64,000 nt of DNA from Arbacia lixula (Eukaryota; Echinodermata; Echinoidea; Arbacioida; Arbaciidae): NCBI GenBank assembly GCA_963669155.1, contig OZ022584.1:3720224-3784223 (forward strand), given 5' to 3'. Numbering within the stretch: position 1 is the stretch's first letter; each line of letters begins with the position of its first letter. Below the pieces are notes generated by a model. The model was given only the letters and a program-made list of their open reading frames with translations, made no database searches and had not been told where the DNA came from. Made by a program: the position numbers and the translations under genes. This document shows, one piece after another, positions 21,400-35,765 of this stretch.

Positions 21400-24200
21400 C
21401 AAGACAAACATAATCTCTGTATCAGGAAGTATAGTCCAAAGATTATTGTATACAGCTCGCTTGTGCTAACAGAGCAGTGAAATGCAGTCAGAACGACAGT
21501 TGACTGTGCGTGTGTGTGTGCACACGTATGTTGGATCCAGAAATAACTCCATGGCGGATATGCGTCAAGCCCGCCAACTGATGTGAATGATTATGCCGTC
21601 GAGGTTCTTTGTTAAGTCCTCGCATGCCGGGCCGGCCTGAGGGCAGCGTGAATCAGAGCCTGCTTCAATTTAAAGTCGGTCTCGGTATAAGAAAATTATC
21701 ATGATCATGGGCGGTGAAATCTTGATATCTTCAACTTCTTCTTTGACAGGGCATACTGGAACACAATACATAATTAGCGTTCTCTATTAAAGAGAAGTGA
21801 ATTCGTGTTATTTTACACATTTCACATAAAATACATTAGTACATAAAAGTAACAAGTTTGTGACATCACACGAATAATCTAATACAGACAGTAATAACCG
21901 ACAAATGTATAATGCATATACATCATTATATAAAATACAAAGACAACTAATGCAAAAATATATACCTGGAGATTGTGTCGTATACATTTAAGTCATTTAA
22001 CTTTTGATGCACGATACGGTGCGGACTGTGTAAATATATGAGCTGGAATCATTTAAACATTAGCTTACAATAATCACAGCAATGTTGTTATAAAACACAG
22101 CCTACGTATGAACCTTACATAAATGTTGTATACACACATTCGGCGAGCCCATAGTTGTGTTGACCAGAACAACTAACATGCCTCACAAATGGCGTCCATT
22201 TAAATACGTAGTTTTATGTTTACCTTAAAGAGCTAGAATGTACATAATGGTGTCTCACCAAATCAGGTCTTTATTTTCAGATATATCATGAACTGTACTT
22301 TAGACAGATACCCTATTGTTAATATACCTTTTCAGAAGCAGCATTATATTCAATATAGCGAAGTATTGCGAATAAGTCACAATAACTAATAGTTAAAGAG
22401 CTGGTCAGTCACTTTAACAATGTGTCCGATACTGATATGAAATATACACAAATAATAACGATTGAATTCAAATATTCATACCTGTAAACCAATATATTTC
22501 ATATTTATAAACTACGCTCTCAACATATATCAGTATGATGTTTTCAAGTACATGAATTGGAAACAGTGGTTTTGAATTCAGAGGATTAAATTCCAATTCG
22601 TTATCATAAAGTTTATTCATCGGTTTATTTCTTGCTTTTCCTTTCAATCTTCTTTACTCCATAGATACCATAAGTGGGCCAATCATCACGAAAGAATACA
22701 GACGGCATGGTGGTATCAGTAGTTTTACTATTTATCATATATTATAATGTGTAATATATAATATAATGACTGCATACCATCATGAATATAAGGCAGCATG
22801 TAAACTAAACAAAGAGATAATTACTTTAATCATAACAATTGTACAAAAAGTGCATTTCAGAAATTGCTTTACAGAAATGTCTTAAACAAACATTTCCAGA
22901 GAGAGAAGAGGCTAATCTTTGATATCAAAATGTGAAGAGCAAAGATGCAACATTAAGACCTGGTACTATATTTGTGTTGTAATTTCTGCATGTAAATCAT
23001 ACATCACACTTAACAAAACACAATGACTTTGGGTACATCGTAATAATGCTGTGGTGGTTTTGACATGATTACTCTGTGTTATTCTCACGTAAGATACTAA
23101 TTTGAAAGGAATGCTTATAAGCCACTGAAGTCATTTCAGCAAAGAAATTTATTTTGTTTGTTATTCTGTGATATTCATTATTAATTGCATTTTGCTTCGT
23201 ATGCCATTGTCTGACTATACATCACTCCGTTTTGAACTGATAAATGAAAGAGATCTTGACATCTCAATATCTGGAAACATCCATTTAAGTGGGAATTAAT
23301 TTATCTAAGAATAACTATGAACAGTCGGTTTCATGTATTCAATGTATAATCATGATTGCCACAGCATAATTTATTGCACGAAAAGAAAGGATATTATTCA
23401 CATTTTATAACAATGATTTTATGAATACGAATTGGAATTGAAAGCTTTCTTTCCCTTTTTTCGAATACAATGTAAAAGTGAATGAGCTGTTTTGATGGAG
23501 AAGCATTATGTTTTACAAAATGAATTATGATTATGATTTCACTAGTGCTGTGTGAGATATAATGTTGAGACTTTATACCAGATACCGGACACAATCGTAA
23601 ACGTTGGTTTTCCGAATGCTTTGTGATTCAATTTCTTTATAATTTAAGTTTTATTCACTGAAAATGAGATTGTTCAGCATGACATTCATAGACTGATCAT
23701 ATGTATTCATGATTAATTCGTTTTGATTGCAGAATATTAATGGATACGATAGCATGTCAAACTTTTGTATCGATAATGTTAAAAAAAATTGTTATTCACC
23801 TCTAATTTTAACTTTGCCAATCGTAAATCAACATGTCAATGCATAATTCTGAAAGGGGAAAACACCAGAATGAAATAACATGTAGTCGTAATATCGCACC
23901 AATCACCTTAGATATATAACTCAGACTACACTAATACTGAAAACATAAGGTACACTGTACTCGTAAGAACACGAGCATCTACGAAGTATACCGAATCCCA
24001 ACTGAAGTATAAAGGACATTGCCATGATAGGGATGGCTTCGTGGAGATGTGTGTTCCTAAAAAGCCCTAGTGAATCAGATATCACCATTATAGCCATATA
24101 AATATCTCACAATGCAATGGCAAACTCACGTTGTATAAGCTATCGACATTTACTTACAGTGATATGATTCGTTTTTTTTCATCGGGGACCAGAATATCAT
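21400..24200. other. Intergenic region, no gene seen
   Basis: This is AT-rich sequence without plausible coding, strong repeats or RNA genes that I can recognise. Confidence 0.6.
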
Positions 24201-24224
24201 GGCTGTAACCCGATTAACTAAACG

Positions 24225-24600
24225 CGCGTGAACCGTTGTGACTTTGGCGCATTATACGGTATGATATTAACGGGCGTGCGATTGTCGGCATGCCTGTAAT
24301 AAATAACAGGGAAAGTGAAGGGGGGGGGGGGGGGGAGTTGGCGAGCGGTTTCCCGCCATATTTTTTGGCGCGCTTGGAGGGGGTGCACGAGAGACCCGCA
24401 CAGCATACCTCCTCAGCTCACTCGCTCGTTTCGCTGTGCCACGGCACGATTACGGAAGGGGTTAGTTTGGAGAGAGTCAGAGGGAGAGTGAGTGAGAGAG
24501 GGAGAGACACGCCCGGTTCGTTGATATAACGAGTTCGGTCAGGCCAGGGTCAAACCAGGAAGGTCGCCATTTTCGGAGGAGCGCCTAACAAGTGGGAATA
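24225..24600 (+). promoter_or_regulatory. CpG-bearing promoter-like patch
   Basis: This is a local rise in G+C and CpG in an AT-rich background, with a G16 run (24320-24335), TTTGGCGCGC (E2F-like) and GTCGCCATTTTCGG (YY1-like) at about 24562. It could be a distal promoter of the zinc-finger gene or an unannotated transcript start. There is no coding support. Confidence 0.3.
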
Positions 24601-24619
24601 GTTTTCTCCACGCAGGCGG

Positions 24620-26980
24620 GAAGGGATATCTGGGTGTACGATACACGGGTGCTACTACCGAGTATGCGGACGTGCACAATCGCGACACAGACATGGACTA
24701 AAGTTTGAAATTTTACAGAGTATATGAAAACACTGCTTGAAGTTTGAGTATTGAGCACACTCTGAAGAATATGCTCTACGAAGGAAAGGGTTAATTGAAT
24801 AAGCAAAATTATACCAACATTTACTGTACTTTTCGAAAGCTTAAGAGGGGAAAAGTTTCTTAGTGTCCTGACTATTGCATGAACATTGTTATTTTTACTA
24901 AGATGAATGTTACAACGCCATATAGCCTAAGACGGTTGTGAAAGATAGGCGACACACGAAGTATCGAATCAAAGTTCCATTGTTAATATCGATATACGTG
25001 TCTTAACTATGTGGTCATTGAATCTTGACACATCTTGCCAAATTTGTTATATTTTCTTACTTATAAGAATGCTTCGCGAAACCTGCTCATCATGTAAATT
25101 GATTTCAAAATGCGCCATGTTTTAGGATATTCCTTTATATTTTTCGGAAATGAAATGAGATTTGCCGTAAATAGCCCGGCATTTTATAAATGGGTTCATA
25201 GGGGTGGTTCATAACTACGTAAAAATGCATCAATCGTTTCACACAATGAGATAAAACTTACTTTCAAAGTTTCCATTTAATCAATGCATGTAAAAAAACC
25301 AACACAAAACATCGTTTGCCTAGCATACATGCAAGATGTTTGACACTGTTCTTCGAGTGTACCTGCCCTAACAAAGTTGAAGTTATGATGAAAACAAAAT
25401 ATAATACTGTAATCCCACTAGACAACATTAGATAATACATGTGACATGACTATCTATATTCAAAGTATAATTATACAGATTTTTTTATTCTTAAAACGCA
25501 AGAGTGAAAACATCTCAAGATACCATCTTTCACGTTGGATGAATAAATGAGAGGTCACATGAGACAAAAAAATAAGAAATTACGTTATAGTGAATGACAA
25601 TATATAGATTTATGATTCAAACACGTTTTGAATGAACATTATGAATTGCGTCAAAACAGATAAAGAGCCCAAACGTGTTTCTACATAGGAAATGGGTTAC
25701 ATTCTTCTTACATCAATAAGTTTTAGTTTATTTAAAATAAGGTTTCAGCTTAAACGTCAACGTTAAACATCCCCCTAGTTGTTTTGTCGTTATCGTTATA
25801 GTATCATAAATTGACAGCAACACCACACGTCACTATGGCATTGTCAACAAGGACAGGAAAAGTGGTGTCTCATGGACAGATGATATGAATACTAAGGGTC
25901 AAAATAAAGCACAGTTCGAACGAGTTTTGGGTCGCCTGGTTACATCATTTATACTGGTCATTGGTGTAATAAATACACATATTGACGACTGTTTTCTGAA
26001 AGGACGTTAACTCCATGTGTGGATTGTTCACGATAAGTGCACATAACTCTTAATTAAGCACCGAGTATTACCAGTCATCCAAAGGTTTAAAAGCAAGACC
26101 ACTATTAATATAAAGAGAGAAGGAATGCATAACGAGTCTTCCTTACGCTTATAAGTGTTCTTGGAATAGATACAACGACAAACGGGCTTTGCACAAAAGG
26201 TATGATAAACTTGATAGCATTTAGTATCGAGTTGATGGCGCATGCATACACCAACTTCGAGGACCGAAGTCTATCAAGACCAATTTGATCACAATGAAAG
26301 TGCATAGGCCTACTGGTAAACTCTACATTTGCATACAAAGCTGTATAGGTCTACCATGGGTCTACGAATCGGCCACTAACCAATTGTTAGAAGTCAGTCT
26401 TTGCTTGGTTTGTTATATCTTTACAAGGTAACAATGGTATATCTGTAACAACCGATCAATGGGTATGATGTAGGTCCCTCTCATGTACATACAATGACTA
26501 GGCCCACATTCGGTGTACACGCCACAATAGTGTATAACCTAGTCTGTAATTATCTACTTCCTTTCCCGAAACGTGCAAGCTAACCAATGCAGGAAGCACT
26601 GTAACAAAATGCTCAAAATGATAGCAATCATAGAATTTGTAAAATGGGTTTATAGGCAAACAGTCAGATGTTATACATAAGCCCTATATCGTATGTATTG
26701 ATATCTTTGCTTAAGGCTATATGCTTAGACATTATTCTGTGTGTCAGTGGCAGAGAATTATTGGGTCTTTTAAGACCTATATTTGTCCATCTTGTGTCTT
26801 GTTTTCTTGTGCAAAGTTTTAAATTATTTGCGAATGATGAACCATTTGGTTATGTCTTGTTCAAATCCTCAACATATATGTATATCCTCAGTGATTTAAT
26901 TCAAGAGAGTAATAAAGAACGCCATTCTGGTTGTTGCTATTTATAAACACCCACCGCGTGGTAGATGCGGACCTTTAAAA
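24620..26980. other. Non-coding region, nothing recognised
   Basis: AT-rich sequence between two CpG-bearing patches. Only short chance open frames are present. Confidence 0.55.
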
Positions 26981-26999
26981 ACTGAAACCTCGGCGACTA

Positions 27000-27676
27000 A
27001 GGCATTGGTTTCCAGATGTGCCTGGCCGCCACCCGAACCCGCCGAAAATCCCAGCTAATACTTTTTACCCACAGCGCCCAAACTTTTCACTAGTGCAGTG
27101 GCGAGCAAGAGAGACGAGGCCTAGCTGCCGAGCAGAGAGCGAGAGACAGTGGTGAGAGCGCAAATTGCTTTACAGTGTACGCATTTCCTGTCTCGTTCGC
27201 GCTTGGGGCCGCCGATCCGCCATTGAGGAACACTCAGAACTCGACCCAAGCGATCAAACTTCGAGTTTTACTTCTTCCACCTACTTTCGACCATGTACGT
27301 TTAAGGTATGTACTGTCTGTGACGAATGTTTGTCTGGTGTGAGCATTGGATGTAAAATACCGCGCGGTTTGGGATGTTTGTGAGATTCTTTTCATGCGAC
27401 GCACTTCGTCGATTTTGTGAGAGGAGGGTTTTCGGATCGTGCCATCTATTCACAGTCAGCTAGCCTAGCCGACCTATTACGGCGCGGCGCGGCGGCTTGG
27501 TCATTGATTTGTACACGCGAGGTTACACAGTGCTGAATTGGCATTTAATCATAGCATCGAGTTTCGGTCTGTGTGCGTGCATGGCGTTCAGGCTAAAACT
27601 CGTGTTATGCTCTGTCCACTGTCTGCCTCGCCAAACTGTGCGGCCACTTTCCACTTTTCTGCTTTAGCTTATAACT
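27000..27676 (+). promoter_or_regulatory. Candidate promoter and first non-coding exon of zinc-finger gene
   Basis: This is a CpG-rich patch (GGCGCGGCGCGGCGGC at about 27480) with many short G+C blocks and no long coding frame. It ends in a strong donor, ACTGTAAGTATG, with the exon end at 27676. If this is the transcription start region of the downstream zinc-finger gene, the first intron would run about 12.6 kb to the leader exon at 40309. The link is inference. Confidence 0.35.
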
Positions 27677-28146
27677 GTAAGTATGTACCTCTCTCTTAGA
27701 TTGTATTTATGTCAAGAGCAAGTTGATCTCATCATTTAGTTTTTGAAGTTACCTCGCTAAAGACGTAAAATTGTGATACGCTCCTTTTGCGCTGATCTTG
27801 TTTTTTGAACCGTGACTTTGACTTGAGTTTTTTAATTGGCGGACGAAACTTCCCAAATGTGTAGATGACTTCATCATGTGAGTGTGATGTAAAGAGCGTT
27901 TATTTTTTAAATCCATATTTCTTTCGCTGTAGAAAGATGTATTGTTTAGAGAAGCAAGAGAGAGAAAGGTTTATCACTTGGGATGGTGCTGGCATAGCTC
28001 ATTTTGTGGAATTAGCGGGGATTCTGGGAAGCGGGCGGACGGAGTGGGCTAAATTGATGGGGGATAAATTGAGGTCCTCCGACTCGATCCGAGCTCGGCA
28101 GCCTAGGCTAGCTCGCTAGCGCCTCCGGCCACTTGCAGCTAGCGTC

Positions 28147-28148
28147 GT

Positions 28149-28189
<41 letters not shown>

Positions 28190-28190
28190 T
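28147..28190. repeat. (GT)n microsatellite
   Basis: Mostly pure GT; a second GT block follows at 28476-28512. Confidence 0.95.
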
Positions 28191-31100
28191 GACTGTGTGT
28201 ATGCTGAAATATACATTTCGTGTGTGTGTTTGTGTGTACGGCTGTCTACATGTGTTTGTGTGTGACCTGGGATGGGTTACGGTAAGTTCTGCCGTGTGTG
28301 TGTCATCACGCTGTGTGCATGTGTGTGTACAGAGCATGCTTGAGGTTAATACATGAAGGAACTTCTGGAGGAAAACTTTGCGCGGTGGTGTCGTCGTTTG
28401 GGAAACTTGTAGCGCTGTACCGTACCTCTTCAAGTAGTTTGTGTCTGTGTGTACCGTGCATGCAGTGTAGTGCGGGTGTGTGTGTGTGTGTGTGTGTATG
28501 TGTGTGTGGTGTGTGACTGGCTCGGCAGGGCAGGACTTTTATGGGGTAACATGTTTGTGCGTCAGCAGGGAACGTGGGGAGACGCCATGAGGCATTAGCC
28601 AGGGAGTTTGCAGGGGGCCTAATATCTTGGGTCATATTGCTGATGTCAGCTGCATGCCTCATTTTAATAGTCTTGCAGCGTGTATGCTCTGTTTTAGCTC
28701 ATGGATGCACTATTGATAGTTTGATAACTGCATTTTATTATCACACTTGTAATAATCTCACTTGTAATAATGAAGGAATTATTCATGATTTCACACTTCA
28801 CTGGTATTGTTACAGACAGGTGTAATTGCACCCACAATGTCTGTTTAATTGACACTTCAATATATTGAAAGAAAATGAACATTAAAGTAAAAGTGGAAAG
28901 GTAATTTGTTGATATCTGGAAATCATAATCTTGATCTTTCCTGAAAACATTTAACCATATGAGTTTTAAATGGTGCATCCCTAACTTTTCATGCCTTATT
29001 TATAGTTTTTTTGTTAATTACTATAGAACAAAGACATGTTAAAGAAATACCCTAGAAAAAAGTTTATTTGAGTGGTTTATTTTTATCATTACTGTTCGAA
29101 TGGATTTAAGGTTGGGTTGTCTTAAGACTGAGTCCAATATTTGCAGACCCTTGCCCCGACAACATTAATTGAACTGAATGTTTTTAACACTTTCTATTTC
29201 AAATTTTGGCTGCATGCAATGTATCAATGCACATGCGTACTAAATACAATAGGTCTGTATGTTTGTATAAACATCAAATTTAAAATAACCCACTGAACTG
29301 CAAATGGTCTAGGTCTCTCATCTCGAGTGGTTATGCGCTTCATTTGGAGACTTGTTGGCTTACTAAATGGTGTCTGGTACTTTGTTTCGCCCTTTTTGTG
29401 CAAAGGCTCTTTTGTTTGAACACATATGTAGTGGTGATACCACACAAAGTCAACACAGAAGAGAGGCAAAGACCATATCTCTCATCTTTATTACTTAGGA
29501 AAGAAGAATGTCAGAAAAAAAAGAAAATATTAAAGAGAGCATGGACAGAAGATAAGAAAGTGATTAGTTCGAAAGAAAATGGAAAGACAAAAAAGGAAGG
29601 AAACAAAGGAACCTATAAAACAAAGGGAAGAATGAGAACAAAAAGAGGAGGAGAAATAGAAATGAATGTAAAGAAAAATTAACTTGAAAATAAGTATGTC
29701 GTAAACTGTGCAAGCAGATGTCAGCATTGCCTACCCAGTGATTGATAACAATTATAAAGACAATTATGGGCAACACCTGGTTAACGCATGGGTGAGGTCA
29801 TTACAATGGGTTATGATTGATGCCAGAATGACTATGAAAGATGATCACATTATAATGTACCTCGGTTTTGCACTTTCTTGTTTTGACACTATTATGGTGC
29901 ATATATTTGCTGATGCATACCTCTAATATGATGTTAAGCCCAAAATTGCACACTCAGACGTGGCCATAAAAGTAGTGGCAAGTTTACCTGAATTGCAGTA
30001 CAAATCGGAACAAATGTTGTTAATCACATTCTACCAAAGGATAATTCTCTGCTGGCTTGACTTTCAAATTTGGATTGATTGAGGTGGTCATTGCGGAAAA
30101 AATTCGTTTGTACGCTTCATTTGATGCAGGTCAGGCATGAAGTTATAATCCCATATGAGTGAAATCAGGAGGATTTTTTTTCCTTCCTGGGGCAATCTTT
30201 GATATTGGAGAGTTGGGGAGACCTTTCAGACATTCACCTGCACTTCCCTGTCTTATCCTGTTACCTGGACAGGTCAGGTGACCCTATTAACCTTCCCTGT
30301 GCCAGAGACACTTCAGTGCTGCTCAATGGGATATGTGTGCATTATTGGTGACAAAATGCACCCCTGGCACGCACAGAGTTAACCGAAAGAGCGTGACCGT
30401 ATATCAGAGCTGAAATGATCATCAGCACTCAAATTTGCAAATTATTTATTACATTTCATGTACAGTGCAGACATGTACAGTGTATGGAACAATATTTTTT
30501 AACAAGAGGCCTCAGAAGTACATTTTGTATACAAATTTAGTGGATGATCATCACACTCCAGAGAAGTGTAACACTTCTTAAAAAACAAACCCTCCTTAAA
30601 AAACAAACCCTCTAACTTTGAAAATAAATCAAGAAAACAGTCCATCCGTGGTATCATGGAACTCTGCCAAATAGTTATAATGTAGGAAGTTATGAAATGA
30701 AATCTTGTGGTAAACACATTAAAATTTGACAATTGATGCTACATATGTACATATTGTGTATGAAATATTTGTCCAACGATAAGGATTTGATTATAAAATG
30801 TGGACTCCATTCCTTATTTCTTAATGATGAACTTCACAGTGACATACCTATAATAAGTACTGGTTTATAGCTTGCCTCTCAGACTCAACCACCCTTTGAA
30901 ATACAAATGAAGGTTAGAGTTGCCATTGATGTCCTCCATTTGTCTTCATGTTCACATTTATATCTCATCAAAAAGCCGACAAGATACTAAGGAAGATCCC
31001 TGTAAAGGTCATTACCAATTTGATTGGCTGACGTTGTAATGTTCAAAGCAGGAAACAAGTAAAGTTGTGAGTATAAGGGTCATAACTGTATTTTTAGACT

Positions 31101-32341
31101 GGACGAAAGCATAATTTGACATGTGTGTATCATTCAAAATATCCCCTTTTAAAGACAGGGTATCCCTTTTTCAAGCAAAAAAAAAGATAACATTTTGTAA
31201 AGACCATTTAAGCTGGAAGAAAAATGCTGTATAATAATTTCCTTCACAATATTCAAACTATAAACTAACTTTCAGTGTTTAGGTCATCAGGGGTAATAAG
31301 GAATATGAATGTAAACTTTAGTCACTCCGAGAAGGTTTTTTTCAATTAACTATGAACAAGGAAACTTTTCTTTATTCTCCTGATTTTTTTTTTTTTACTA
31401 CTTTGCGATTTTACACATGATACCATTAAGGTATACTGCTGGTCCATGGCGAGATTCATGACTTTTGTAAAAAGGCTATTCTGTTTTTATAGTCAAGTTT
31501 AGTTTCCTGTATTCTATGGGATGTGGCCTTCAATGTTATATTTAATTTGATTCACTGTTACACAACTTCAAGATTTTACCCTGTAAAAGGGATTTGCCAC
31601 ATGGACTTTTAATTTTGGTACAACAAGCACTGAGAGTGTAGAATTGATGTTGTATGTCCTGTCTGTAGCAGAGCAAAATGTGATTAGACAGGTGTGATTT
31701 GACTGCCAGGCAGGAAGTGCATGTACACTGACAACACCAGCAAGTAACTGACTGGCTTCTATGTGTACAGTCCCACACTACAGGCTTCATACATGTACTT
31801 TTAACATGTGCATGCGGTATGTACACATGTGCTACTTGTGTAACATTGCAACACCCACAGAACCGCACATGATATTTCATACACCTACAGTTGCATCAAA
31901 ACAATTTTGATGATAGGTTGTGCATACATACAAAAAGAGCACTTTCATGAGAAATGGGGGCACCAGCTTTAAGGGGAGAAATGGAAAGAAAGGGACACGC
32001 ACATAGTATACACACGTATGCATACACATACATTTTGTTGCTTGCCGTCTGGGTTCATTATACTGTTTAAGCTTAAGAAAAGTTTCAGTTACACAATGAA
32101 CATGTAGGGGTTTGAACATATATGGTGGATTTAAACGGACACATACAGTAAAAGACATAGGTACAACATTTCATCTCTGAATGGGGAATAATTTCATATG
32201 TGATGGGGCATTTGTGTTTCCAAGGGGCTATCTTTTATCCAGAAAACAGGAACCATTCAATTCAATGTTTGCATGAGGCTTTCAATTTTAAGAAGCAGGA
32301 CATTATTATTTACTTTTTTTGGTAAAAGTCAGATTGTAAAA

Positions 32342-32373
32342 TGGGGGTGGGGGGGGGGGGTGGGGGTGGGGGT
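32342..32373 (+). repeat. G-rich low-complexity run
   Basis: G runs broken by single T residues. Its complement-like counterpart, a C run, lies at 32706-32720. Confidence 0.9.
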
Positions 32374-33262
32374 TGTAGTTGCATTCTTGCATCAGAGGCA
32401 CTTGCGTTTCCAAGGGGACGTTTTTCATCATGAGTAAGAGCACTCTATTCTTCTGTAGAGGAATGTTTCAACACTTCTTATCAGAGGACAGGATATCTCG
32501 GAAGATGGGCTGTCATGTTTTTGAAGGATTCGTTTTCATTTTGAGAGAGGGCACAATGTCTTATCATGAGAGGGGTAATTGTTTTAATTCATCATTTTGC
32601 CATTTTGAGGGGGGTGGGGGGCACAACTAAATTTCAATTGAAATGGTGTGGGACACATCCAAACGGGAACATTTACTTGTAACTCAACAAGAATGGCACC
32701 TTCTACCCCCCCCCCCCCCCCATTTTCCTTTGCTACAAGGTCACTATTCCAGTGACAGCAAAATGCTTTTAATGGAATTAAGGGATCATTTGCAAGGTAA
32801 ATCTTACATCCAATATTAAAATGGCATTTTGTTGAGATAACTGACATTTTTGACAGGTCAGTTTGTCCATTAAGACAATTGTATCAATTCAAGAATGGCA
32901 ATTAAATACATCACAAGAGAGGGCTCATGTTTCAATATGGCAACTTTTCTGGGCCGGCAAAAGCTAGACAGAAACCGTTTACCAACCCCTTCCACCCTCC
33001 CCCCCTTGTTTGCATATTTGCAAACCTCCATGATTTTGAGTTCACTGTTTGAAATACTGGTCAAAAAGTGGAACTTCATGAATTCAGTTTTTGGCACCTA
33101 CATACATACATGTACATGTACACCAGTGGAAAATATCTTAGGGGCTAAGGGGGATAGAGCCCACGCAATTACAAAAGAAGGACTATGAATACCAAGAGAG
33201 TCTGTGTGACAAAAAAAGTTACAATCCACATACATGTCGGGTATCCTGAAAAACATTGTTAA

Positions 33263-33601
33263 AGGTAGCCCGTCCCTTTGCAGACCTAACTCTGAAAGTT
33301 CTCTGACTTTGTCATCATTTGAGAGAGAGTGGTTAATGACCTTTCCCTGGAATCGACAAAGTGTAATATTCGGTTTTGAGGAAATAACCTTTGATAATTG
33401 ATCAAGCTTTCTTTTTTCTTAACATGAAAATAATCAAATCTCATTGAAAACTAGTTAGATTTTCATTTATTCTACGGGAATTATATTACCTTTGACCTTA
33501 AAATTTCACAGTTGGTACATGTATGCCAAAGATACGTGCTAATTATGTGCAAACTTTCATGAAGTTTGCAGATCTATGTTTGTAAAAGGGATGGGCCATC
33601 T
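33263..33601. mobile_element. TTAA-flanked MITE, second family
   Basis: The left end is AGGTAGCCCGTCCCTTTG and the right end is the imperfect inverse AAAGGGATGGGCCATCT. TTAA lies on both sides (33259-33262 and 33602-33605). The interior is 300 bp of AT-rich sequence without coding. It differs in sequence from the foldback element but shares the TTAA flanks and an AGG start. Confidence 0.7.
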
Positions 33602-35240
33602 TTAAGGCGGGACTGAACGTTTAATGACATCAGGCTTTAAATAAAGCCCCACACATCAATTTAATTATTTTCCCGTGATAATACATACACACCTACACGA
33701 ATGTAAACACAATCATTGCAAATCTGTCTGTGTGTTGAAAATGTAATTTGTATTAAAAAAAAAAAAGATACATGTAGTTGTTGGTCTGCAAATCGTCCTC
33801 CCCTTCCCCACAGTTTATATCGAGAGCTTACAGAATTTCCTGAAGTAGGTGCAATGTCCAACTGCATGATTTACTGTAATGTGCATGCATGCAGACTGAT
33901 CTGATTACATCACCCAGTTCCTTAATCAATCTTGTGATCTCACAACTTCAGAGAGCGTGATAAAAGGATGCGTGTGCCTAGTACCTGCATAATTCAAGGC
34001 AATGTATCCATTTTGCATGAAAAATCAACTGCTTTAAAACATTGCATGGACTACAAGAACAGCATGTAGATCGATTTTTTGAAATATTTTAAGGTATCGT
34101 GACATTGAAATATATTGACATCTGTTTGTTCACATTAGTACATGAATGTACATCACAAAGAAACAAATAAAAATGTGTCTCATATATATATAATATTAAA
34201 ATCATTATAAAACATTTTTTTTTTGTTAACAAACCTTCCAGATCATGGTTCTGGCTGTGACATCAAAGCTAGATGTCAGCTGAGCAATAGCACATGCAAA
34301 AAAATCATTGCGATGACTACCTGCAATTGCCTAAAATAGTATTACATGTTAATGGTAGCCAACGCTCAGTTATCCTTTATTTCTTGCAGCTATTGGGACA
34401 TTACTGACGATTATTTCCATTTCAAAGGTTGTGACTAGGTCTTGTGTAGAAGTTTCTGATATAAATGGAGCTGTATTGAAAAGTTTAATAAATGTGCAAT
34501 CATGACAGATGCAAACTTGGAAACATTTTGTTTATGTGAAATTGAGATGGGGATTCTAGTAGTGTCTATAGTGAGTAGAGAGGAGGGAATCTTGAAGGAA
34601 ATACTTACTGTAGAAGTAGGGAAAGGTATGGAAATTGTTAAGCTTTTCCCCTGAATATTGCAGGCCTGAGTACTTTGCCTAGGTTTGTAAGCCAAAGAAT
34701 AGGTTGGCATTTACGGCCAGATTATGAGGGAAAGAGAGAGTTATTGCATTTTCCCCTCAGTCTCCGCCTTGATCAGGCATTGGTTGATCTCTGACCTCAG
34801 AGTGGGTTGCCTGCATAACACGCAGCAACCAGTGTGCCCAAATCGTGCTGCCTGATTGGTCGATTGTCTCTGGGAAGAGCGAAGGATAGTGGGCCAGGGG
34901 GATGAGCGAGTTGAGCGAGTTTTGCTGGGAGAGAGAGAAAGACAGAGGGGGGAGGGAAAGAGAGGAAAGAGAGAGGAGAGAGAAAAAACAAACTGTGATG
35001 AGGTCAGAAAAAAAAATGCTCCAGTGGGTTTCTGTTGTCTGTGCTGCTGACAAGCTGGCATGCGGCAGGGGAATATGATCTCTTGCTGCATCTACCATGA
35101 AGGGCAGAGCCAGAGAGATGCAATGGAGGCTCTTATTGCAAGGCATCACATTGCATTGGGGTGAAAGTTACCAGATTTGAAGTGTGCACAGTTGCACTGT
35201 GTAACCCATTGTACTTCTGTGTGGTGTATCTACACAACAG

Positions 35241-35440
35241 CTCAAAGGAATTGGCATAGCGAAAGGGAAAGGAAAGAAAGGGAAGGACCCGCAGTTTTAA
35301 ACCGTGATATATTTTGTCCAGTTCAGCATGAAACATGATGCATTAGCCTAAAAAGCATCATGTTTCATGCTGAACTGGACAAAATATACCATGGTTCAAA
35401 ACTGCGGCTCCTTCCCTTTCCCTTTCCAATTCCTTTGAAC
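35241..35440. mobile_element. Foldback inverted-repeat element
   Basis: The arms at about 35241-35341 and 35355-35440 are near-complementary, from CTCAAAGGAATTGG at the left to CCAATTCCTTTGAA at the right, with a loop near TTAGCCTA. The left arm carries about 15 extra bases (GAAAGG-type duplication). It has no open frame and is MITE-like; no target duplication was resolved. Confidence 0.7.
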
Positions 35441-35740
35441 TGTACAATCTATCTGCACATGGCATCTCTAGGCATTCTGTGTACTGTAGGATGTACGGAA
35501 CAGTTTTCTTCTACAGACTCTACCTGTTCTCTTTAAGTTATTAATTGTTAATAACTTAACACACTTAAACCACTTCATGGATTCATGAACAGAGAGTGCT
35601 TGATTAAAATTATGAAATATGCACACCTTTATGATGAATGAAATTAAGGAGCATGCAATACTTATGATAACACTGAATTTAAATTAGGTCTTAAAGTAAA
35701 ACATGACAAATATCACAATGTCAGTTTTGGGATACATGTA

Positions 35741-35765
35741 ATGTACATGTACATGTACATGTACA
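35741..35765. repeat. (ACATGT)n tandem repeat
   Basis: Four tandem copies of the self-complementary hexamer ACATGT, the longest example of a motif scattered through 33-59 kb. Confidence 0.85.

Noticed and set aside
20660-21411. Minus-strand frames of 161-193 codons, Ser/Leu/Pro-rich
   Set aside because: They overlap in three frames and reflect the polypurine tract, not selection for protein.
28116-28662. Open frames with His/Thr or Cys/Val repeats
   Set aside because: They derive from (GT)n microsatellites and show no domain.
29344-29682. Lys-rich 112-codon open frame
   Set aside because: It follows from an A-rich, AAGAAA-type stretch; no domain and no splice support.
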